A stretch of DNA of 22,670 bases from a virus: the IMG/VR virus record IMGVR_UViG_3300025889_001029, positions 1 to 22,670 of that record. One strand, written 5' to 3'. A program made the translations under genes and the position numbers. Numbering within the stretch: the stretch's first letter is position 1; every line of letters starts with the position of its first letter. The notes beneath the pieces are model-generated. The model did no database searches. It was not told where the DNA came from and saw nothing but the letters and a program-made list of their open reading frames with translations. Below are positions 1-7,178 of the stretch, piece by piece.

Positions 1-1
1 A

Positions 2-148
2 ATTAGAATTCATTATGGAGAAGAAAATACAATTCATATAGAGGATGAATTTGAAAAACGTGGTTGGGAATATGATTACCTTACTATTTATAATCATTAC
101 ATTGACAATAATTGGAATTATCGTATTTATGAAAGTAAAGCATTATGA
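2..148 (+). CDS. Hypothetical protein, C-terminal fragment
   Basis: An open frame enters from the left edge and ends at a TGA at 146-148, giving the last 48 residues of a protein whose start lies outside the window. The tail is rich in Tyr, Asn and acidic residues and ends in YESKAL. Its stop overlaps the ATG of the small terminase gene as ATGA, which suggests translational coupling and supports a real gene. No domain is recognisable in this short piece, so no function is assigned. Confidence 0.6.
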   Translation: MRIHYGEENTIHIEDEFEKRGWEYDYLTIYNHYIDNNWNYRIYESKAL

Positions 149-546
149 AAAACAAAACTAATTCAACAGAACAAGAAGCAAGAGTAGAAAAAGCTCTTGA
201 ATTGATGTTGGTAGATAAAATAAAATATGATGATTATCTTGCGTTTGCAAAGGATGAGTATGGGATATCCCGCAATGCAGCTAACAACATTTGGATATCT
301 GCTCGTGAACTAAGACGTGAATATTTTAAAGACGCTATTGAGGATAATATTATTGATGCCCTTGAGGAACTTCGTGAGTATGAAGAACGTATGTTAACAA
401 ATGATGAACCTGGATATGAAATAAAAGCTAAAGAATTACGTTATAAAATTCAGGGACTATTTAAAGAACGATTTGAAGTAAAACACGAAGGTGAATTAAT
501 TATTAAAACTACTTGGGGCAACGAAGATGCAGGTACAACTATTTAG
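145..546 (+). CDS. Terminase small subunit-like protein
   Basis: A 133-residue protein directly upstream of the large terminase, overlapping it by 20 bases. This is the usual place and size for the small terminase subunit, which recognises phage DNA and loads it on the packaging motor. Residues about 25-57 look like a helix-turn-helix region (a YDDYLAFAKDEYGISRNAAN-type segment). The rest is highly charged and helical, with an acidic helix around 65-90 that could support oligomerisation. The ATG overlaps the upstream stop (ATGA). The call rests mainly on gene position, size and the HTH-like N-terminus. Small terminases diverge widely and I see no diagnostic motif, so another small DNA-binding protein remains possible. 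Confidence 0.65.
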   Translation: MKNKTNSTEQEARVEKALELMLVDKIKYDDYLAFAKDEYGISRNAANNIWISARELRREYFKDAIEDNIIDALEELREYEERMLTNDEPGYEIKAKELRYKIQGLFKERFEVKHEGELIIKTTWGNEDAGTTI

Positions 547-1792
547 TCCATATCAAAAACAAAAACAAGTAATAGATAACTTTATAGACAGCCCTCATTT
601 ATTTGGGGTTGTAGTAGCACCACGTGGTTCAGGTAAAACATTACTTGCAGCTAATATGTTGTTGTATTGGGCATTATCTAAAAATAATTCTAAATGTGGA
701 TGGATATCTCCAATTTACAACCAGGCTAAATCTGTGTTTGAAACAATAGTGAAAGCAGCTTTTGACGCCATTGACGTGCATAATAAAGCTGAATTGACTA
801 TAACATTTATAAATGGGTCTACGTTGAAATTTTTATCAGCAGATAGCCCAAATAGTGTACGTGGTTTTCGTTTTGAATATCTTGTATTAGATGAGGTTGC
901 TTACATAACTGAATCTGCAATAACAGAAGCAATTATGCCTACTCTTAACCCATTAGGTAAAAAATGCTTAATGATTTCAACTCCACGTTCTAAAAACCAT
1001 TTTTATGGATGGTATATAAAAGGATTAGACAGTAATAACGTAATTAGTTTTAAAATACCATTAACTGAATGTCCTTATGTTAAACCGGAATTAATTGAGG
1101 AAGCACGTAAATCTTTACCTGCTGATATTTTTAATCAAGAATATAACGCTGAATTTACTGATGCCGGGAATGATGTATTTACAAATCTTGATTTCGTATG
1201 TATTTTAGATGAATTTGGAATACCAACAAGAAGTGAACGATACTATATTGGAGTTGATACTGGAATCACAAATGATTTTACTGTTTGCGCTATCCAAAGC
1301 GAATCAGGAAGAGTCGAAAAAATTATTCGCACTAACGGCAGAACATTTGAGGAAATTGGAAAAGATATCGTACTTGAATGCAATCGATGGAATATCGTGG
1401 GAGGATTTTGCGAAACAAATGGGATTGGATTAGCAATGTATGAGTTGTTAAAACCACGAATAAGAAAACTACAAGCATTTACTACAACACAAGATAGTAA
1501 AGCAAAGGGAGTACGCAAATTAATTTATGATATTCAGGAAGGTAATGTAGAATTTCCCTCTAAAAAATTAATGCCGGAACTGTATAATGAGTTTAATGCC
1601 TACACTTACAAAATAGCAGCAAATGGTAACATATCATTTACTCATCCAAGTGGAATGAAAGATGATATCGTTGATGCTGTTATGTTAGCTAATTTAGCTC
1701 GTAACGAACAAGTATTTACTAAAGGAAAGTTATATGTGGGTAATTCCCAAACAAAAATAGCTTCTCAATTTGGTAATTCAATGTCTTTTTAA
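527..1792 (+). CDS. terL: Terminase large subunit (packaging ATPase and nuclease)
   Basis: A 421-residue motor protein that drives DNA into the prohead and cuts the concatemer. The ATPase half has a Walker A motif APRGSGKT at residues 31-38, a Walker B LVLDE at 119-123 and a coupling STPRS motif at 151-155. The nuclease half has the RNase H-like fold signature: GVDTG with D244, an ETNG motif with E296, and DDIVD with D379, D380 and D383 as metal-binding acids. Length is normal for the family. The start lies inside the small terminase gene, and no SD sequence is visible, as expected for Bacteroidota phages. Both halves appear intact. Which packaging mechanism (cos or pac) is used cannot be told from these motifs alone. 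Confidence 0.97.
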   Translation: MQVQLFSPYQKQKQVIDNFIDSPHLFGVVVAPRGSGKTLLAANMLLYWALSKNNSKCGWISPIYNQAKSVFETIVKAAFDAIDVHNKAELTITFINGSTLKFLSADSPNSVRGFRFEYLVLDEVAYITESAITEAIMPTLNPLGKKCLMISTPRSKNHFYGWYIKGLDSNNVISFKIPLTECPYVKPELIEEARKSLPADIFNQEYNAEFTDAGNDVFTNLDFVCILDEFGIPTRSERYYIGVDTGITNDFTVCAIQSESGRVEKIIRTNGRTFEEIGKDIVLECNRWNIVGGFCETNGIGLAMYELLKPRIRKLQAFTTTQDSKAKGVRKLIYDIQEGNVEFPSKKLMPELYNEFNAYTYKIAANGNISFTHPSGMKDDIVDAVMLANLARNEQVFTKGKLYVGNSQTKIASQFGNSMSF

Positions 1793-1804
1793 TATATTCA
1801 CATT

Positions 1805-2212
1805 ATGAAGACTTGTATAAAATGTAATGTTGAAAAACCATTAACTGAATACTATTTAGCAAATAAAGGAAAAGCATACCAATCCAGATGTAAATCATGT
1901 TTTAAAAAACATGTATTGGATAATGGTTCAGTTACCACATATCATAGTAAGATTAAGGGGGTATATGGAATATTTGATAACAATGTATGTTTGTATGTAG
2001 GAGAAAGTCAAGCACTAAATCGTAGAATTGCAGAACATAAAACAAATATAAATCGTATTCAAACAAATACCATTGCTCATCAATTAATGTACAAACAATT
2101 ACAACAATGTCCTAATTTAGAATTTCGTATTTTAGAGGAATGTGATAACCATAAAGAACGAGAACAATATTATATAAATGAACTAAAACCAAAATACAAT
2201 GGACAATTCTAA
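1805..2212 (+). CDS. Zinc-finger plus GIY-YIG homing-type endonuclease
   Basis: A 135-residue protein with two parts. Residues 4-32 hold a probable zinc site, CxxC at C4/C7 and CxxC at C29/C32. Residues about 50-132 form a GIY-YIG nuclease: GVYGIF at 52-57 and LYVGES at 63-68 supply the two tyrosines, R74 is the likely catalytic arginine, E120 in EREQYY is the likely metal-binding glutamate, and N132 closes the KPKYN motif. All key residues are present, so it should be active. Such free-standing enzymes usually act as homing endonucleases that cut relatives lacking the gene. It sits just after the large terminase and overlaps the next small gene by 14 bases. A gene of the same architecture lies at 14036-14431 on the other strand. 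The target site cannot be read from the sequence. Confidence 0.85.
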   Translation: MKTCIKCNVEKPLTEYYLANKGKAYQSRCKSCFKKHVLDNGSVTTYHSKIKGVYGIFDNNVCLYVGESQALNRRIAEHKTNINRIQTNTIAHQLMYKQLQQCPNLEFRILEECDNHKEREQYYINELKPKYNGQF

Positions 2213-2423
2213 CAAAACACCAAATATCACTTTAGTAGGTGAACACGCAGTAGCCTATATTGTGGAAGAGGATTTAACACAATCGGTTTTAACTGACGAA
2301 CAAGAAAAAGAATTAGCTTTAGAGTTTTTAATGGAAAACGAATTATATCAAAAATTCCTTATGTGGATAGACATTAAGAATGAGATTGAGAAAAACGTAA
2401 AGGAAATTAATTCGAATTTATGA
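2199..2423 (+). CDS. Hypothetical small acidic protein
   Basis: A 74-residue protein between the GIY-YIG gene and the methyltransferase, overlapping both: 14 bases upstream and an ATGA overlap downstream. The tight packing supports it as real. It is acidic, with a predicted helical stretch from about residue 30 to the end (EQEKELALEFLMENELYQKF type). I see no cysteine motif, membrane segment or HTH. I do not recognise the family. Confidence 0.6.
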   Translation: MDNSNKTPNITLVGEHAVAYIVEEDLTQSVLTDEQEKELALEFLMENELYQKFLMWIDIKNEIEKNVKEINSNL

Positions 2424-3355
2424 AACAAACAAAAATAAACAATGGAACATTATGGGTAGGTGATTCAGCAGAAGTATTAAAACAATATCCTGACAATCAT
2501 TTCGACTCAATCGTTACTGACCCACCATATGGTATTGAGTTTTTAGGTAAAAATTGGGACAAAAATACTGGTGCTATTGAGGTATGGAGAGAATGTCTCC
2601 GTGTATTAAAACCAGGTGGTTATTTATTAGCATTCGGTGCCCCCAGAACATACCATAGATTAGCAACTAACCTCGAGGATATTGGTTTTGAAATCAAGGA
2701 TTCACTGATGTGGGTATTTGGTTCAGGATTTCCTAAAGCACAGGATATTGGTAAACAGATGGATAAAAAATTGGGTGTGAAAAACGAATGGAGTGGTTGG
2801 AAAACAGGACTCAAACCAGCCCACGAACCAATCATTATGTGTAGAAAACCAACCAAACTAACCTCCATGAATAATATATTAGAATGGGGTGTAGGTGCAT
2901 TAAATATTGATGCTACGAGAGTAGAAGAAGATAGATACCCCAGCAACGTTATTGGTGAAATAGATGGATACCAAAAATATTTCTATTGTCCTAAAGTAAA
3001 TAGAAAAGAGAGACATTGGGGATTAGATATGGAAAATGCACCACGTCCTGGTAATACAAACAAACGTAAAGATGATGTAGCGTGGATGGTTGGAAATCCC
3101 AATGCTACAAATAGTGGTGAGTTTGTCCCTCGTGTAGACGCCAATACACATCCAACAGTTAAACCCATAGATTTAATGTTATATTTAGTTAAAATGGTTA
3201 CTCCACCAAATGGTAAAGTATTAGACCCATTCAATGGTTCAGGTTCAACAGGAATGGCTGTTAAACAATTTGGTGGTGAATATACTGGAATCGATTTAGA
3301 TGAAAACTACGTTGAAATATCCAGAAAACGAATCAATGCTTGGAAAGAAGATTAA
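2420..3355 (+). CDS. DNA adenine methyltransferase, beta class
   Basis: A 311-residue S-adenosylmethionine-dependent DNA methyltransferase. The catalytic motif IV, DPPY, is at residues 34-37 in a TDPPYGIEF context, and the SAM-binding motif I, DPFNGSGSTG, starts at D269, followed by EYTGIDLDENY. This order, catalytic motif first and SAM motif last with a recognition domain between, is the beta arrangement. DPPY favours N6-adenine over N4-cytosine (usually SPPY), so m6A is likely. No restriction endonuclease partner is visible, so it looks like an orphan phage enzyme that may protect phage DNA from host restriction or mark it for packaging or transcription. The recognition site is unknown. The ATG overlaps the upstream stop as ATGA. 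Confidence 0.92.
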   Translation: MKQTKINNGTLWVGDSAEVLKQYPDNHFDSIVTDPPYGIEFLGKNWDKNTGAIEVWRECLRVLKPGGYLLAFGAPRTYHRLATNLEDIGFEIKDSLMWVFGSGFPKAQDIGKQMDKKLGVKNEWSGWKTGLKPAHEPIIMCRKPTKLTSMNNILEWGVGALNIDATRVEEDRYPSNVIGEIDGYQKYFYCPKVNRKERHWGLDMENAPRPGNTNKRKDDVAWMVGNPNATNSGEFVPRVDANTHPTVKPIDLMLYLVKMVTPPNGKVLDPFNGSGSTGMAVKQFGGEYTGIDLDENYVEISRKRINAWKED

Positions 3356-3371
3356 ATTTTCCTTATTTAAG

Positions 3372-3403
3372 TTTGGCAATTTAGATTTTCATTCGTATAT
3401 TAA
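3372..3403 (+). promoter_or_regulatory. Candidate Bacteroidota-type promoter
   Basis: TTTG at 3372-3375 is followed after exactly 20 bases by TATATTAA at 3396-3403, close to the Bacteroidota consensus TTTG-N19-21-TAnnTTTG though the last bases deviate. It lies in the 71-base gap after the methyltransferase and would drive the small gene at 3427 with a short A-rich leader. Confidence 0.4.
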
Positions 3404-3426
3404 CACCATAATAAAAAAAAAAACAT

Positions 3427-3636
3427 ATGAAAAACGAATTTATTGAACAATTAGAGAGTATTGGAGCGTGTATTAACACTAACACTGGAATGATTTATTC
3501 TATGTACAAAGATGGTACATATGACCCTGATTCTGAAATCCATGTTACAGAGGCAGACCATTACGAAATTCAGGACTACATCTCAGATGAGGACAATGAG
3601 ATTTATTTGTCTGTATTGGAACAACACCAAAAATAA
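3427..3636 (+). CDS. Hypothetical small acidic protein
   Basis: A 69-residue, strongly acidic protein (ISDEDNEIYL, DPDSEIHVTEAD). It has its own candidate promoter upstream and long-loop hairpins downstream, so it may be a single-gene transcription unit between the packaging/modification genes and the structural block. The start follows a run of A residues, typical of efficient Bacteroidota leaders. No domain is recognised. The size and charge would fit an inhibitor or DNA-mimic type peptide, but nothing in the sequence proves that. Confidence 0.6.
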   Translation: MKNEFIEQLESIGACINTNTGMIYSMYKDGTYDPDSEIHVTEADHYEIQDYISDEDNEIYLSVLEQHQK

Positions 3637-3672
3637 AATACATCCTCTGAAAAATACAATATATTTATTAAC

Positions 3673-3733
3673 GGCAATAGGGTTTTTTCCATATGTGTAT
3701 TTTTTTATTTTCCCTAATTGCCTTAATTTTATT
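3673..3733 (+). terminator. Long-loop hairpin, possible terminator
   Basis: GGCAATAGGG at 3673-3682 pairs with CCCTAATTGCC at 3712-3722, with one bulged base. The loop is a T-rich 29 bases. TTAATTTTATT follows at 3723-3733 as a weak T-tract. It lies downstream of the small gene ending at 3636. The long loop makes it less certain than the next hairpin. Confidence 0.4.
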
Positions 3734-3744
3734 CAAATAGTGTG

Positions 3745-3810
3745 AGCGTAGTGGGGCTTCAATTTTTTCTATAGTCTATCATATTATAAGCCCCGCTCCA
3801 CTATTTTTTT
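3745..3810 (+). terminator. Rho-independent terminator
   Basis: A 15-position stem runs 3745-3759 against 3788-3802 with 13 pairs, including the uninterrupted core GGGGCTT/AAGCCCC. The loop is 28 bases. A run of seven T residues at 3804-3810 follows the stem immediately. This is the strongest terminator in the left half and separates the packaging/modification genes from the tail block. Confidence 0.65.
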
Positions 3811-3832
3811 AGAGACGAAATTTACAACCCTT

Positions 3833-3840
3833 TATATTTA
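3833..3840 (+). promoter_or_regulatory. Candidate -7 promoter element of the tail block
   Basis: TATATTTA matches 7 of 8 positions of the Bacteroidota -7 element TAnnTTTG. It sits six bases before the ATG at 3847 and right after the terminator, so a promoter is expected here. A -33 TTTG is not clear (TTAG at 20 bases). If used, the mRNA would be nearly leaderless. Confidence 0.35.
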
Positions 3841-3846
3841 TTGAAG

Positions 3847-4599
3847 ATGGAATATAGTATCAATATACCTGATTATTTAACTGTAAAACATTACAAGGAT
3901 TTCTCTACATTAAAATCATTAGATGATTTAGAACAGAAATTATTTGTTATAAGTGCGTTAACTGAAGAACCATTACAAACCATTAAATCTTATCCTGTTC
4001 CATTTATACTAAGTGTATATGCGAAATTAAACGATAACGTTTTAAATGTTGAACCTGAGTTTTACCCAATTATTGAATGGGAAGGAAAACAATATGGTTA
4101 TCGTCCAATGCATAAAATGACAATGGATGAATATGTTGACTTAGACAATTTATCTAAGGACATAAACAACAATATAAATCAGGTTTTAGCCATACTATAT
4201 CGTCCTATAACCAAGAACAAAATGCAGTCACCACAATTCGTGACTAAATCAACTTTCAAGGTTATAAACGGAGAAGGTGAAAATGGATTTGATTATTATG
4301 AGGTAGAAAAATACGATAACGAGGTGAGAAAAGATCGAGCTAAGGAATATGATGGTTTTCCTGCTTCAGTAGCATTAGGTGCTTTGGGTTTTTTTTTAGG
4401 AACCGCGACCTTATTATCAAGCGATATTCCGTCTTATTCCCAACTGCTGGAGTCAAGGACGAACGTACCGATGAAGAGAAAAAACAAGATAAACAATCTA
4501 TTAGCTCGCATTACGGCTGGTTATATATCTTCCATGAATTGGCAAAAAGTCCCATCCTATCAGTCACTGGAGACAAAGCACTCACTGACATTAACGTGA
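3847..4599 (+). CDS. Tail assembly chaperone-like protein, unshifted product
   Basis: The zero-frame product is 250 residues from ATG 3847. A TTG six bases upstream is in frame but ATG is the better start. Residues 1-184 are shared with the frameshift product. The last 66 residues, after the T9 run, are Ser/Thr/Lys rich with no recognisable pattern and look like an out-of-frame reading of the real C-terminus. If frameshifting is programmed, this is the short form, analogous to lambda G beside GT, though its unshifted tail is longer than usual. If the T-run carries an indel, this product does not exist. Confidence 0.5.
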   Translation: MEYSINIPDYLTVKHYKDFSTLKSLDDLEQKLFVISALTEEPLQTIKSYPVPFILSVYAKLNDNVLNVEPEFYPIIEWEGKQYGYRPMHKMTMDEYVDLDNLSKDINNNINQVLAILYRPITKNKMQSPQFVTKSTFKVINGEGENGFDYYEVEKYDNEVRKDRAKEYDGFPASVALGALGFFLGTATLLSSDIPSYSQLLESRTNVPMKRKNKINNLLARITAGYISSMNWQKVPSYQSLETKHSLTLT

Positions 4600-4682
4600 T
4601 GTTTGCTTTGAATTATTTATCAATGTTAACAGAAATAAATTTAGAAAAACAAGACAAATTAAAGAACAAATATAATGGATAA
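3847..4682 (+). CDS. Tail assembly chaperone-like protein, -1 frameshift product
   Basis: Reading from ATG 3847 and moving to the -1 frame at the T9 run (4389-4397) gives a 278-residue protein: 184 residues in the first frame, then 94 residues from 4398 to the TAA at 4680-4682. The first part contains EGKQYGYRPM (79-88), EYVDLD (95-100), ILYRP (116-120) and FPASVALGALGFF (171-183), features I recall from tail assembly proteins of Bacteroidota phages. The second part (RDLIIKRY, then HYGWLYIFHELAK) reads like the expected end of that family. The -1 frame also overlaps the next gene by 8 bases, as most genes here do. Tail chaperones commonly use -1 frameshifting. A lost T in the homopolymer, in the genome or by sequencing error, would look the same. 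Confidence 0.65.
4389..4398 (+). other. Slippery site for -1 ribosomal frameshifting
   Basis: Nine T residues (4389-4397) followed by A sit in the frame GGT TTT TTT TTA, which includes the canonical heptamers T TTT TTT and T TTT TTA. The -1 frame is open from 4344 to 4682 across this site. No convincing stimulatory stem or pseudoknot was found by eye just downstream. Confidence 0.6.
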
Positions 4683-4884
4683 TAAAGAATTTGAGGATTT
4701 AGAAGGTGATGTTCAACCAATCAAACCAAAACGTAAAGCATTTGGTAAGGTTGAACCTGAATTAACCGAATTAGAACAACGTATAATTGCCTACGAAGCA
4801 AAAAACCAAAACATTCCAGCATTGTCTGCTATGTTTAGAGTTAGTGAGGTAACAATTAAAGAAATATTAAATAAAAAGAAATAA
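4675..4884 (+). CDS. Small HTH-like protein
   Basis: A 69-residue basic protein between the chaperone gene and the tail-terminator-like gene. Residues about 32-66 (LEQRIIAYEAKNQNIPALSA, then FRVSEVTIKEIL) look like a short helix-turn-helix: a helix, a turn at NIP and a putative recognition helix SEVTIKEIL. Its start overlaps the stop of the -1 frame chaperone product by 8 bases, and the next gene begins one base after its stop. The N-terminus is charged and probably disordered. It could be a DNA-binding regulator or a virion assembly factor; its location within the tail genes gives no firm answer. Confidence 0.6.
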   Translation: MDNKEFEDLEGDVQPIKPKRKAFGKVEPELTELEQRIIAYEAKNQNIPALSAMFRVSEVTIKEILNKKK

Positions 4885-4885
4885 T

Positions 4886-5353
4886 ATGGCTGATTTCCCT
4901 ACCTACCAATTTATTGTTGAGCAATTTGAAACGGCTTGTACCCAACATTTAGCCATTAACCAATTTGGTGAGGGTTCAATCGATAGATTAGATTCATTAT
5001 TTCAAAACGTAAAATATCCATTCGCATTTCTAAGACCATTACAATCAACAGGTATGGTTTTAAACACTAATGGTGTATCAGGTGCTCGCTCACTCAATTT
5101 TGAATTTTTCATGATTGATGTTCCTAAATTAACTGATGATGATGTATTAAAATTACAATCTAATTGTGAGATTTATTTATATGACATTATCGCTTGGTTT
5201 AACTTAGGTTCCGTACAACAAGTAGAGTATGTTACTCTAAACAATATATCGCCTTTATATGAGGCATTTAACGATCGTGTTGCTGGGTGGAATGCAAATA
5301 TAACTGTAAACACTTACGGAACACTTGATTACTGTAACTTTCCTAAATTATAA
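4886..5353 (+). CDS. Putative tail terminator/completion protein
   Basis: A 155-residue protein at the head of a tail gene run and directly before a gp10-like gene. Notable segments are YPFAFLRPL near residues 49-57, a central FEFFMIDVPKL beta stretch, and a C-terminal DRVAGWNANITV followed by DYC. This alpha/beta outline and neighbourhood fit the tail terminator or head-tail joining proteins of siphophages, which cap the tail tube. The call is from size, context and a remembered resemblance to Bacteroidota phage proteins rather than a diagnostic motif. Its stop and the next ATG overlap as TAATG. Confidence 0.45.
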   Translation: MADFPTYQFIVEQFETACTQHLAINQFGEGSIDRLDSLFQNVKYPFAFLRPLQSTGMVLNTNGVSGARSLNFEFFMIDVPKLTDDDVLKLQSNCEIYLYDIIAWFNLGSVQQVEYVTLNNISPLYEAFNDRVAGWNANITVNTYGTLDYCNFPKL

Positions 5354-5811
5354 TGTCTATTAGTCCTGAATTAAGAGCAGCATTGAACGAAGTTGGCAAA
5401 CAAATTGCTGATGAGATGAAAGCTACCTTACAGAGGAACAATAACAATAATACAGATAAACTAAAAGGATCTATTAATGTCTATATAAATTCAGAAGGAA
5501 ATGATTTTGTTTTAGACATGGAACCTTATGGTTGGTATGTTAATAACGGAGCAGAACGTCATTCAGGTAGAAAACCACCAATTGCCCCTATTCAAGCTTG
5601 GATTAAAAAACAAGGTATTATAGCAAGAGGAGGAATAACACCAAAACAATTACCTTATGTTATTCAAGCATCTATTGCTAAACGAGGACAACAAGATAGA
5701 AAAGCATATCCGTTTATTGGTCCATCAATAGAAAAAATACTAAATTCAGATTTATCAGACGAAATATTACCAGTAGTAGAATCATTATTCGAAAAATATA
5801 AACCACAATGA
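5353..5811 (+). CDS. HK97 gp10-like head-tail/neck protein
   Basis: A 152-residue protein with the signature of the gp10-like head-tail joining family: an N-terminal helix with KQIADEMKATL, a beta strand, then the characteristic YVNNGAERHSG (a V-E-x-G-x-R-H-like segment, about residues 56-66), APIQAWIKKQGI, and a C-terminal SIAKRG ... PFIGPSIEKI. Members sit at the neck of siphophage tails. A low-complexity NNNNN run is at residues 28-32. It is joined to both neighbours by short overlaps (TAATG upstream, ATGA downstream), indicating a tightly coupled tail operon. Confidence 0.6.
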   Translation: MSISPELRAALNEVGKQIADEMKATLQRNNNNNTDKLKGSINVYINSEGNDFVLDMEPYGWYVNNGAERHSGRKPPIAPIQAWIKKQGIIARGGITPKQLPYVIQASIAKRGQQDRKAYPFIGPSIEKILNSDLSDEILPVVESLFEKYKPQ

Positions 5812-7178
5812 GTATAACATTACATCAACAACCAACTTCACCGAACATGGCAAACGCTGATTTGTTGTATGTGGTGACTTCAAACTATACTACTTCATCT
5901 CAATTCCAATACGTTTGTGATATTAAAGATGAAAATAATGTATTAGTTCAGAGATTAAAACAACAACCTAACCCATCAGGTAAAGGTGTATTTAACGTAG
6001 GACAAGTATTACTTACCCAATTAGAGGTAGATCCAGTATGGAAAGCAAATATTATTCAAGGTATAACTGAATCAGCAGAACCATTTAAAGTATTTTTCGG
6101 TGAGGAATATGCTACAACAACATACGGAAATACCGCACTATATAATGGTATAACGAATGCCTCTACTGGTTCACCCGCTTTATCGGGTTCAAGTTATTAT
6201 TACGTTATAGACGGCTTAGTTGAACCTAACAGCGGTGATTGGAACTTTGCCTCATCATCATATTATACTGAATTTTCAACTCCAACAGGATTAACTGCCT
6301 CATTTAATAGAGGTTTAACTCCCTCACCTCGTACATTAACAATTGAGGAAGGTGATTATCATACAGTTGCTTTACTTAATGGTAATTTAAGTGGAGTTGC
6401 TAATTCAAATACTACTGCTCAGGACGTTTATATGATGAATGTAACAACGTATACAGGTCCAAATGCAACAGGAACACAAATTGATACTTACGATATTTAC
6501 AATATTACTTTAAATGGTGGATTTAGAAATAATATTAACCAATTATGGGCTGATGTTTATACAAGTCAATCAGCAGCAACACGTTTACAATATTGGGGTG
6601 TAGGTTATCAAAACATTATAGATAATAACCCAACTATTGATTTTACAGATTGGGGTTCGTATACTATTACTTGGTATGCTCAAGCATCTGCTGCTACACC
6701 TAATCTAAGTTATGTACTTGATGAATTTATTTTTAACAAATCCGAAGGTAATTGTGATTACGAAACCATACGATTTGCTTGGAAAAACCAATTAGGTACA
6801 TGGGATTATTATAATTTCACATTAGCTCAAAGTGAGAATAATGGAATTGAAAGACTTGAGTATAGACAAACATTTGTTCCGTTCTCAACTGATACTAATT
6901 CTGCTGCTTACAATATTTCAAGACGTGGTAGACAACAATTAGTAAATAAAATTACAACAACCAAAACAGCAAATACTGATTGGTTAACTCAAGAAGAAGC
7001 TGATTGGATTCAGGAATTATTCTTAACAAACAACGTATACATCCAGGATGGAACTAATTTCGTTCCTGTAGTAATTGTTGATACTAACGTTACATCAAAA
7101 CGTAACCCACGTACTCAAAAGAATTTCCAATATCAAATCACTTATCAACTTGCAAATAATAAGCGTCAAAGACAATAA
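5808..7178 (+). CDS. Tail structural protein
   Basis: A 456-residue Thr/Ser/Asn-rich, beta-strand-rich protein between the gp10-like gene and the giant hub gene. The N-terminal 80 residues (MANADLLYVV, QFQYVCDIKD, KGVFNVGQVLL) form what looks like an immunoglobulin-like or distal tail module. The C-terminal third (FAWKNQLGTWDYYNF, then a long conserved-looking stretch ending YQITYQLANNKRQRQ) looks like a tail attachment domain. I recall similar proteins in Bacteroidota phage tail clusters but not a defined role. A distal tail or upper tail tip component is the best guess. It joins the next gene at TAATG. Confidence 0.5.
   Translation: MSITLHQQPTSPNMANADLLYVVTSNYTTSSQFQYVCDIKDENNVLVQRLKQQPNPSGKGVFNVGQVLLTQLEVDPVWKANIIQGITESAEPFKVFFGEEYATTTYGNTALYNGITNASTGSPALSGSSYYYVIDGLVEPNSGDWNFASSSYYTEFSTPTGLTASFNRGLTPSPRTLTIEEGDYHTVALLNGNLSGVANSNTTAQDVYMMNVTTYTGPNATGTQIDTYDIYNITLNGGFRNNINQLWADVYTSQSAATRLQYWGVGYQNIIDNNPTIDFTDWGSYTITWYAQASAATPNLSYVLDEFIFNKSEGNCDYETIRFAWKNQLGTWDYYNFTLAQSENNGIERLEYRQTFVPFSTDTNSAAYNISRRGRQQLVNKITTTKTANTDWLTQEEADWIQELFLTNNVYIQDGTNFVPVVIVDTNVTSKRNPRTQKNFQYQITYQLANNKRQRQ

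Noticed and set aside
1209-1433. Plus-strand open frame of 74 residues inside the large terminase
   Set aside because: It lies wholly inside the nuclease half of the terminase in another frame, has no leader, and no recognisable domain.
2620-3234. Two minus-strand open frames opposite the methyltransferase
   Set aside because: They are antisense shadows of a clear gene with intact motifs.
3512-3745. Plus-strand open frame of 77 residues over the 3427 gene
   Set aside because: It overlaps the small acidic gene in another frame and runs through the first hairpin; composition looks like random reading of AT-rich DNA.
4389-4398. Simple pseudogene caused by a frameshift mutation
   Set aside because: Both frames on either side appear well kept, the site is a canonical slippery heptamer, and tail chaperones normally frameshift. 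It is not excluded and is stated as the alternative in the finding.
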